A stretch of DNA of 11,778 bases, taken from positions 1 through 11,778 of the forward strand of contig DVOT01000173.1 in the NCBI GenBank assembly GCA_018713425.1. The letters are read 5' to 3'. The translations under genes and the position numbers were made by a program. The notes beneath the pieces were generated by a model. It saw nothing but the letters and a program-made list of their open reading frames with translations, was not told the DNA's origin and searched no databases. This document shows positions 6,849 to 11,778 of the stretch, piece by piece. Each line of letters starts with the position of its first letter. Position 1 is the stretch's first letter. The stretch is from Alectryocaccomicrobium faecavium. GTDB taxonomy: Bacteria > Bacillota > Clostridia > Christensenellales > Aristaeellaceae.

Positions 6849-7691
6849 ATGGGTAAATTTCGCCAGTATGGTATCAAATTCCCACATTTCGGCCATACTG
6901 TTGGCATGGGAAAGAGAATGGATTCGCTGGTGGCAGTGGCGCTGGGCGCGTTTGCCGCCTATCTGTTTTTTCTGGCGGCGACCGGCCGCCCGCTCTTAGC
7001 GCTGGCGCTGGCAGGGCTGTGCATGCTGGCCTTGCGCCGCGTGCTCAAAACGGCCGCGCGCTGGATGGAACGCTTGCGCAAGCGCGGCGCGCGGGCGCGC
7101 AAACGCTGCGCCAAGCGCAGGGTGGAGGGCTGGCTGGTGGCCAGCGAGGCCGAGGCGCGCTCGGATATTGTGCACCTGCTAGCGCAGGCGTATCCCGGGG
7201 AAATCGCGGCGGTGAACGGGCAATTGATCCGGCGGGATACGGGCGCGCTGGTGCCCCTGGTGCTGCTGCAGCGGCGCGCGCCGCTGCTATGCGACGATGT
7301 TCTGGCCGCCTGGCGCGCGCATCGGGGCGCGGAAAGCGCCGTTCTCGTGAGCACCGCGCCCGCGGGCAACGACGCGCGCATGCCCAGCTTGAGCGGGCCG
7401 CGCGTGGCCGTGGTGGATCGGGATCTGTTGGAAAAGCTCGCGGCCCGGCATCTGCCCGTGATCGAGCCCAAGCGCGCGCCGCGGGTGGCGCGGCCGCGCC
7501 TGCGCGAGCTGGCAACGCGGTTTACAGACCGCAAAAAAGCGCCCCGCTACTTGCTGTACGGCGCGCTGATGCTGGCGTTTTATTGGCTGCTGGGCGCGCG
7601 CGCCTATCTGGCGGCCGCGCTGTTCATGCTGCTGCTCGCGGGGCTGGGTTTGCGCACGGCCAGCGCGCCGGAGAAGCTGCTGGGGAGGTGA
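6849..7691 (+). CDS. Four-helix membrane protein with possible restriction-endonuclease-like cytosolic domain
   Basis: I do not recognise a named family. From ATG 6849 the product is 280 residues. Predicted membrane helices are at about 26-44, 48-64, 234-249 and 252-269. Strongly basic stretches after helix 2 (RLRKRGARARKR, 75-86) and before helix 3 (RFTDRKK, 224-230) put the central domain, about 92-205, in the cytoplasm. That domain runs helix (SDIVHLLAQAY), strands (VPLVLLQRR, 135-143), helix (DDVLAAWRAH), strand (SAVLVSTAP, 163-171), then VAVVDRDLLEKLAAR (186-200). This order recalls Mrr-type nuclease-like domains, but no D...ExK catalytic set is visible, so it would be inactive. ATG 6849 has GGAG 10 bases upstream. 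ATG 6906 or 6918 would remove an unconvincing N-terminal stretch and are real alternatives. It diverges from nadD and converges on yhbY. Confidence 0.7.
   Translation: MGKFRQYGIKFPHFGHTVGMGKRMDSLVAVALGAFAAYLFFLAATGRPLLALALAGLCMLALRRVLKTAARWMERLRKRGARARKRCAKRRVEGWLVASEAEARSDIVHLLAQAYPGEIAAVNGQLIRRDTGALVPLVLLQRRAPLLCDDVLAAWRAHRGAESAVLVSTAPAGNDARMPSLSGPRVAVVDRDLLEKLAARHLPVIEPKRAPRVARPRLRELATRFTDRKKAPRYLLYGALMLAFYWLLGARAYLAAALFMLLLAGLGLRTASAPEKLLGR
6864..6900. promoter_or_regulatory. Inverted repeat, possible operator
   Basis: CAGTATGG (6864-6871) is repeated in inverse as CCATACTG (6893-6900), a perfect 8-base match with 21 bases between the arms. A possible extended -10 sequence, TGGTATCAA (6869-6877), overlaps the left arm. 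If the membrane-protein gene really starts at 6906 or 6918, this would be its promoter and operator. If it starts at 6849, the repeat lies inside the coding region. Confidence 0.3.
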
Positions 7692-7774
7692 TAACTCCGG
7701 CGGCTATTTCTGAAAGCGCAGGAATGAATTTTGTTTCCGGCATGCTGGAACCGCGGAGACGGTGCGCTGGGCAT

Positions 7775-7799
7775 CCCCTCAGTCGGCTAGCGCCGCCAG
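7775..7799 (+). repeat. Short repeat module (CCCCTCAGTCGGCT type), copy 2
   Basis: This is nearly identical to 205-228: both begin CCCCTCAGTCGGCT and end CGCCGCCAG, with one indel and one substitution in between. Here the module lies 67 bases before the 51-base repeat instead of after it. Confidence 0.6.
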
Positions 7800-7866
7800 C
7801 ATTCCTCAATTCAGCATGGTCGTACCCCTGCGCTCGCAAGCTCGCTTGTGGCACTCCCTGCTTCAT

Positions 7867-7917
7867 TGGGCTTACTTCGCGCTGCTTCGCGCACAGCGCG
7901 CGCGTTTCGTGCGCCCC
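7867..7917 (+). repeat. Dispersed intergenic repeat, copy 2
   Basis: This matches 158-208 at 47 of 51 positions in the same orientation. In this copy CGCGCTG (7878-7884) pairs perfectly with CAGCGCG (7894-7900) around a 9-base loop. Copy 1 has one mismatch in that stem. It ends 107 bases beyond the yhbY stop codon. Confidence 0.75.
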
Positions 7918-8024
7918 CTTTGGGAAAGGGGAGCCTTTTGGATAGTGCTATACCGCAGGAAGTTGCCCCACCAATTATGCAATGCAAAAATCCATCCCGC
8001 GATTTCAAGCGCGTGTTGACAATG

Positions 8025-8324
8025 TCACACGAGCTGCTCGATATCGATTTGCGAATCCTTGCGCGCGCGGCGGTAGATCACAAAGCGGTTGCCGATCACC
8101 TGCACGGGTTCGGCGTGCACGCGTTCGCACAACTCGTCGCACGCCTCGCGGGTGTTTTCGTAGGGCGCGTTGCGCTGCACGGTGATTTTGATCAGTTCGC
8201 GGGCTTCCAGCGCGTCCCAGGTTTGTTTCACAAGATTGTCATTCACGCCGTCCTTGCCGATGTGCACCACCGGCTGAAGGGCGTTGGCCATGGAACGTAG
8301 CATAGCGCGTTGTTTGGCGTTCAC
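8025..8324 (-). CDS. yhbY: YhbY-type ribosome assembly RNA-binding protein (CRS1-YhbY/CRM domain)
   Basis: A 99-residue single-domain RNA-binding protein that associates with pre-50S ribosomal particles. The family N-terminus NAKQRAMLRSMAN (2-14), the GKDGVND loop (24-30) and the C-terminal GNRFVIYRRAR (77-87) are present. Length is normal. The start is GTG at 8324, with AGGAGG 10 bases upstream. It gives the family's typical SKQR-like beginning. The next in-frame ATG (MLRSM) would cut into the domain. The gap to the obgE stop is 17 bases, so it is the last gene of nth-obgE-yhbY. ObgE is also a 50S assembly factor, which makes the pairing sensible. Confidence 0.93.
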   Translation of the reverse strand: MNAKQRAMLRSMANALQPVVHIGKDGVNDNLVKQTWDALEARELIKITVQRNAPYENTREACDELCERVHAEPVQVIGNRFVIYRRARKDSQIDIEQLV

Positions 8325-8341
8325 GGGTGTGCAACCTCCTG

Positions 8342-9601
8342 CTATTCCACAAAATCAAATTCCATATCTTCGATGCGCACGCTGTCGCCTTCCTTGGCGC
8401 CGCGCGCGCGCAAAGCGTCGATCACGCCCCACCTGCGCAGCGTGCGGTGGAAATAATTCAGCGAGAGCTCATCTTCGAAATTCACCGAATTGAACAACCG
8501 GTCGATGGCCGGGCCGGAGAGGACGAACACATCCCCGTCCATTTCGATGGAGAAGGGCTCTTCCTCCACGATTTCCATGGGTTCTTCTTCCAGGAACGGC
8601 TCTGCCGCCGGCATGGCGCGCAACAGATCCGCCGCGCGGCGCAGCAGGGGAGCGAACCCCGCGTGCGTGGCCGCGGAAACGGGGAAAATTTCCGCGTCCG
8701 GCAACTTTGCGCGCAGGCGGGCGAGATTTTCCTCGCTGCCGGGCAAATCGCACTTGTTGGCCGCGATCAGCATGGGGCGCGCGGCCAAATCGCCATAGGC
8801 CTTTAGCTCCGCGAGGATCGCGTCGTAATCCTCCAGCGGGTCGCGCATTTCGCTGCCCGAAATGTCGATCACGTGTACGAGCAGGCGCGTGCGCTCGATG
8901 TGCCGCAAAAAGGCGTGCCCCAAGCCCACGCCCTGGCTGGCGCCTTCCACCAGGCCGGGGATATCGGCCATCACAAAGCTGAATTCATCCTGCACCACGA
9001 TGCCCAGATTGGGCTGCAAGGTGGTGAAATGGTAGTTGGCAATTTTGGGGCGCGCGGAGGTCACCACGGAAAGAATCGTGCTCTTGCCCACGTTGGGGAA
9101 GCCCACCAATCCCACGTCCGCGATGGATTTGAGTTCCAGCGTCAGCTCCATCATGGGGCGCTTTTCGCCGGGCTTGGCAAACTGCGGCGCCTGGCGCGTG
9201 GGCGTGGCGAAGCGCGCGTTGCCAAAGCCGCCGTTGCCGCCGCGCATGAGCACGCGGCGCACGCCCGCTTCCCGCATGTCCAAAAGCACGCGGCCCGAAG
9301 CCTTTTCGCGCACGACCGTGCCCACGGGCACCTCGATATCGATGTCTTCCCCCGCCTTGCCGCGGCAGCGGCCCGCCGAACCGTCGGCGCCGTTGCCCGC
9401 GGAGAAATTGCGCTTGAAGCGGAAGTCCATCAGCGTGCGCATGCGTTCGCTGGCAACGAAGGCGATATCGCCGCCCTTGCCGCCGTCCCCGCCGTCGGGG
9501 CCGCCCTGCTGCACGAATTTTTCACGGTGAAACGATACGCAGCCATTGCCGCCGTCGCCGGCTTTGGCCCGTATATCGATGATGTCTACAAACAGCGCCA
9601 T
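8342..9601 (-). CDS. obgE: GTPase ObgE (CgtA/Obg)
   Basis: A 419-residue Obg-family GTPase that acts in late 50S ribosome assembly and in stress and growth control. The glycine-rich Obg fold is residues 1-158, with GDGGNG (15-20) and repeats of GGxGG type up to about 127. The G domain is about 160-330: P-loop GFPNVGKS (167-174), DIPGL (213-217), NKCD (282-285) and SA (309-310). An acidic linker (EEEPMEIVEEE) leads to the C-terminal OCT domain, about 345-419, typical of Bacillota Obg. The ATG directly follows the nth stop codon (TAAATG), with GGAG 6 bases upstream inside nth, so translation is probably coupled. Length and motifs are complete. Confidence 0.97.
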   Translation of the reverse strand: MALFVDIIDIRAKAGDGGNGCVSFHREKFVQQGGPDGGDGGKGGDIAFVASERMRTLMDFRFKRNFSAGNGADGSAGRCRGKAGEDIDIEVPVGTVVREKASGRVLLDMREAGVRRVLMRGGNGGFGNARFATPTRQAPQFAKPGEKRPMMELTLELKSIADVGLVGFPNVGKSTILSVVTSARPKIANYHFTTLQPNLGIVVQDEFSFVMADIPGLVEGASQGVGLGHAFLRHIERTRLLVHVIDISGSEMRDPLEDYDAILAELKAYGDLAARPMLIAANKCDLPGSEENLARLRAKLPDAEIFPVSAATHAGFAPLLRRAADLLRAMPAAEPFLEEEPMEIVEEEPFSIEMDGDVFVLSGPAIDRLFNSVNFEDELSLNYFHRTLRRWGVIDALRARGAKEGDSVRIEDMEFDFVE

Positions 9602-10231
9602 TTATTTCTCCCTGTTTTCGCAAAGTTCGTCTGCCAGAGGGCAACTTTCGCAGCGCGGCGCGCGCGCGGTGCACATGCGCCGGCCGTGCCAAATCAGCAA
9701 GTGATGCGCGTGCGACCAGCGCTCGCGCGCGAGCAGGGCCCGCAATTGCTCTTCCACCTTTTCCGGCGCGTCCGCGCGGGCGAGGCCGATGCGGTTGGAT
9801 ACCCGCCGCACATGGGTGTCCACGGGGATTTCATCGCCCCCGAAGGCGGCCAGCAACACGACGCCCGCGGTCTTTTGTCCCACGCCGGGCAGCTTCATCA
9901 GCGCTTCCCGCGAGGCAGGCACTTCGCCGCCATATTCGGCCACCAGCGCCTGGCAGGCGGCGCGGATGTTTTTGGCCTTCATGCGATAGAGGCCGCATTC
10001 GCGGATCTGCTCTTCCAGATCTTCTTGAGAAACCAAAGCGAGGCTCTGCGCATCCGGATACCGGGCGAACAGCCTTTCGGTGACCATATTGACCCGTTTG
10101 TCGGTGCATTGTGCGGATAGAATTGTGGCAATCAGCGTTTCAAACGGATTGCGGAAATTCAGCTCGGCACGAGCATCGGGGTACAACTCTTCCAGCGCGT
10201 CTAAAACGCGCGCCGCTTTTTCTTTCGTCAT
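9602..10231 (-). CDS. nth: Endonuclease III
   Basis: A 209-residue base-excision repair enzyme: a DNA glycosylase for oxidised pyrimidines with AP-lyase activity. The helix-hairpin-helix LPGVGQKTAG (114-123) carries the catalytic lysine K120, and the catalytic aspartate is D138 (PVDTHV), at the same positions as in E. coli. The iron-sulfur cysteines are C187, C194, C197 and C204. The last spacing is six residues instead of the usual five. The ATG at 10231 gives the normal family N-terminus (MTKEK...LYPDARAELNF) but has no ribosome binding site, and a TATAAT box lies 6 bases before it. The open frame continues upstream to 10618 without a start that makes sense. It is the first gene of nth-obgE-yhbY. 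Confidence 0.95.
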   Translation of the reverse strand: MTKEKAARVLDALEELYPDARAELNFRNPFETLIATILSAQCTDKRVNMVTERLFARYPDAQSLALVSQEDLEEQIRECGLYRMKAKNIRAACQALVAEYGGEVPASREALMKLPGVGQKTAGVVLLAAFGGDEIPVDTHVRRVSNRIGLARADAPEKVEEQLRALLARERWSHAHHLLIWHGRRMCTARAPRCESCPLADELCENREK

Positions 10232-10237
10232 GTGACT

Positions 10238-10266
10238 ATTATACCGAATTGGCGGCGCGCTGAAAA
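10238..10266 (-). promoter_or_regulatory. Promoter of nth-obgE-yhbY, apparently giving a leaderless mRNA
   Basis: On the minus strand TATAAT lies at 10243-10238 and TTTTCA (4 of 6 matches to TTGACA) at 10266-10261, with a 17-base spacer. Six bases (AGTCAC) separate the -10 box from the nth ATG, so transcription should begin at or within a base or two of the start codon. There is no room for a ribosome binding site, and none is seen. Confidence 0.6.
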
Positions 10267-10355
10267 TGTTTTTTGTGTTATTTTCCAGCAAACCATTTGC
10301 GCGGATGCGTGGCGATTTGGCGCATATGTCCAAATCCGCGATGGCGCCCCATGCT

Positions 10356-10631
10356 CTAAAGCGATAGGGCGCTAAGGCGCGGTTTGCCCGCGCCGGCGCG
10401 CTCCACGCGATACACGCCCACCAGGTTGGCGGGCTGCGCGCGGCGAATGGCGCTGACGACGGCTGGCGCGTCCGCCAGGGAAAATTGTATGGATAGGCCG
10501 CAGCCCACCGCCACCTCGCGCGGGGTGGAGACCACGCGGATGTTGCCAATGCCTTCTTGGCGGAGCTGCTGTTCGAACCGGAGCACCTGTTGCCGCGAAC
10601 GGAACGCGGCCACGCCATAGGATTCTACCAT
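10356..10631 (-). CDS. DUF3343 family protein (putative Se/S carrier-like)
   Basis: A 91-residue protein that matches the DUF3343 pattern: an N-terminal ferredoxin-like fold (VAAFRSRQQVLRFEQQLRQ, 7-25) and the conserved STPREVAVGCGLSIQF (35-50) with a single cysteine, C44. The family is described as a putative sulfur or selenium carrier, where the cysteine would hold a persulfide or selenide. The biochemical role is not established to my knowledge. The ATG has GGAGG 8 bases upstream. It is divergent from a cysteine desulfurase-family gene, with 96 bases between the starts, which fits a sulfur-transfer partnership. It lies 124 bases upstream of nth, which has its own promoter. The C-terminal tail after about residue 78 is basic and probably disordered. 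Confidence 0.85.
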   Translation of the reverse strand: MVESYGVAAFRSRQQVLRFEQQLRQEGIGNIRVVSTPREVAVGCGLSIQFSLADAPAVVSAIRRAQPANLVGVYRVERAGAGKPRLSALSL

Positions 10632-10727
10632 AAACCGTTCCTCCCATCCCGCTGCGCGTGCGCAACGGAAACGCTTTCGTCATAGTATACGCCATACGCG
10701 GCGGAAGCTGTGAATGGGGGAGTGCGC
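10632..10727. promoter_or_regulatory. Divergent promoter region of the DUF3343 and cysteine desulfurase genes
   Basis: This 96-base gap holds both ribosome binding sites: GGAGG for the minus-strand gene and GGGGGAG for the plus-strand gene. For the minus strand a TATACT-like -10 lies near 10688-10683, with TTCACA 19 bases upstream, a long spacer. GTATAC near 10685-10690 is a short palindrome. No clear plus-strand promoter is visible. Shared control of the two genes is plausible but not shown. Confidence 0.3.
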
Positions 10728-11778
10728 ATGGAAATCTATCTGGACAACGCGGCCACGAGCCACCCAAAGCCGGCGTGTACGCTCCGGGCGGTGCAGGACG
10801 CCATGACCCGCTTCAACGCGAATCCGGGGCGCGCGGGCCACGCGCGTTCGCTGGCGGCGGGGCGGCTGGTGCTGGAAGCGCGGGAAACGCTGGCGCGCGC
10901 GCTGGGCGCGCGGGATCCCTTTTGCGTCGTACACGCGTTCAACTGCACGGACGCGCTCAATCTGGCCATCAAGGGATGCTTAAAGCGGGGCGATCACGTG
11001 GTGAGCACTATGCTAGAGCACAACAGCGTTTTGCGGGTGTTGATGGAAAAGCAAAAGCGCGGCGAAATCGCCGTGACGCTGGTGCGGCCGCGGGGCTATT
11101 TTGTGGACGCGCGCGATGTGCAGCGCGCTTTGCGGCCCAATACGCGCCTGATCGCGGTCACGCACGCTTCCAACGTCACGGGCGCGGTGCAGCCGGTGGA
11201 AGAGATCTGCCAGCTTGCCCGGCGCAAGGGCATTTTGAGCCTGGTGGACGGGGCGCAGCGCCTGGGCGGCGCGCCCGTGGACGTTAAAGCCATGGGCTGT
11301 TCGCTGTACGCCTTTCCCGGGCACAAATCCCTGCTGGGCCCCACGGGCACGGGCGGCTTGTACATAGAGCCCGGGCTTGCGCTTGATACGGTGCGCGAGG
11401 GCGGCACGGGATCGAGCAGCGATTCCATGCTGCAGCCCAAGGATCCGCCGGAGCGCTACGAGGCGGGCACGCTCAACCTGGCCGGGATCGCGGGGCTGCG
11501 GGCGGGCGCGCAATATGTGCAGGAACGGCTTTTGGCCATCCACGCGCGGGAGCGAGAATTGGCCGATCAACTCTATCGCGGCGCGCGCGCGTTGCCCGGG
11601 GCCGTTGTGTACGCGCCCGCGGAACCCGCGGCGCGCGCGGGCATCGTCAGCCTGAATTTGGGCGACCTTTCCAGCTCGGAATTGGCGGACGCGCTCGACC
11701 GCGCGGGCATTTGCGCGCGCGGCGGGCTGCACTGCGCGCCCGGCGCGCATGAGGCGCTGGGCACGCTGCGCCGCGGCG
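10728..11778 (+). CDS. Cysteine desulfurase-family PLP enzyme (class V aminotransferase), 3' end outside the window
   Basis: The frame stays open from ATG 10728 to the window edge, giving 350 residues of an enzyme that is usually about 380. It is a fold-type I PLP enzyme of the cysteine desulfurase family, closest in pattern to the EF2568-like group (TIGR01977). Visible marks are YLDNAATSHPKP (4-15), NPGRAGHARSLAAGR (32-46), EHNSVLR (97-103), THASNVTGAVQP (145-156), VDGAQ (173-177), and FPGHK (196-200) with the PLP lysine K200. EGGTGSSSDS (224-233) and RGGLHCAPGAH (331-341), with the probable catalytic cysteine C336, follow. The reaction would be removal of sulfur (or selenium) from cysteine or selenocysteine. 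GGGGGAG upstream supports the start. The EF2568-like group often sits near selenium-dependent molybdenum hydroxylase genes, none of which are in this window. Confidence 0.9.
   Translation, partial: MEIYLDNAATSHPKPACTLRAVQDAMTRFNANPGRAGHARSLAAGRLVLEARETLARALGARDPFCVVHAFNCTDALNLAIKGCLKRGDHVVSTMLEHNSVLRVLMEKQKRGEIAVTLVRPRGYFVDARDVQRALRPNTRLIAVTHASNVTGAVQPVEEICQLARRKGILSLVDGAQRLGGAPVDVKAMGCSLYAFPGHKSLLGPTGTGGLYIEPGLALDTVREGGTGSSSDSMLQPKDPPERYEAGTLNLAGIAGLRAGAQYVQERLLAIHARERELADQLYRGARALPGAVVYAPAEPAARAGIVSLNLGDLSSSELADALDRAGICARGGLHCAPGAHEALGTLRRG

Larger units (their letters stand above)
7692..8024. other. Intergenic region between convergent genes, with repeat
   Basis: I see no gene here. The region follows the tandem stops TGA-TAA of the membrane-protein gene and precedes the yhbY stop from the other side. 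It holds the short repeat module (7775-7799), the 51-base repeat (7867-7917), and a hairpin CCCCTTT (7915-7921) with AAAGGGG (7925-7931), followed by AGCC and TTTT, which could weakly terminate plus-strand transcripts. For minus-strand transcripts from yhbY I see only a poor stem near 7990-8010 followed by a run of five Ts. Confidence 0.65.

Noticed and set aside
7682..7691. Near-perfect ribosome binding site GGGAGGTGAT at the end of the membrane-protein gene, suggesting a coupled downstream gene or frameshift
   Set aside because: The next ATG (7724) is too far away, the frame after it is repeat DNA, and no protein-like sequence follows. It is probably chance overlap with the stop codon.
8873..10120. 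415-codon plus-strand open frame opposite obgE and nth
   Set aside because: It is antisense to two complete housekeeping genes, with no family signature.
10313..10337. Hairpin GATTTGG/CCAAATC after the DUF3343 gene as a terminator
   Set aside because: The stem is only 7 bp, with a 9-base loop, and no T-tract follows in the minus direction.
10232..10618. Upstream extension of nth to 10618
   Set aside because: It overlaps the DUF3343 gene and the promoter. Family alignment places the start at MTKEK.
10658..11287. 209-codon plus-strand frame overlapping the cysteine desulfurase
   Set aside because: It is in a different frame from the true gene (ATG 10728), whose motifs are complete up to the window edge.

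Overview
The window is GC-rich chromosomal DNA from a bacterium that is probably a Bacillota, Clostridia-like anaerobe. The lineage is inferred from the gene set: nadD-yqeK, rsfS, obgE-yhbY, a SigB/SigF-type sigma factor with an RsbW/SpoIIAB-type partner, a DUF3343 protein, and strong GGAGG ribosome binding sites. I cannot name a genus. I see no prophage, insertion sequence, CRISPR array, tRNA or rRNA.

Bases 1-324 are non-coding and rich in hairpins. They hold one copy of a dispersed intergenic repeat and a perfect long hairpin. Bases 325-6781 (minus strand) form one tightly packed operon, read from right to left: nadD-yqeK fusion, rsfS, anti-sigma-like protein, sigma factor, proC, a THUMP-domain RNA methyltransferase, and a GH127/DUF1680 glycosidase. 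Three of the junctions are 4-base stop/start overlaps or can be read as one. A promoter with a perfect TATAAT lies just before the nadD start. The operon joins NAD synthesis, Ap4A breakdown, ribosome silencing and a possible stress sigma factor. Several of these jobs belong to slow growth or starvation, but the functional link is inference.

Bases 6849-7691 (plus strand) encode a four-helix membrane protein whose cytosolic domain may be a degenerate restriction-endonuclease-like fold. Bases 7692-8024 are intergenic and hold the second copy of the repeat. Bases 8025-10231 (minus strand) are a second operon, nth-obgE-yhbY. Its promoter sits so close to the nth ATG that the mRNA should be leaderless. 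In many Clostridia obgE-yhbY is followed directly by nadD-yqeK-rsfS. Here the membrane-protein gene and the repeat lie between them on the opposite strand.

Bases 10356-11778 hold a divergent pair: a small DUF3343 protein (minus strand) and a cysteine desulfurase-family enzyme (plus strand) that runs off the end of the window. Both families are associated with sulfur or selenium handling.

Most of the window is housekeeping. The points most worth a second look are the anti-sigma protein that has lost the usual ATP-binding motifs, the odd membrane protein, the dispersed repeat, and the leaderless nth promoter.
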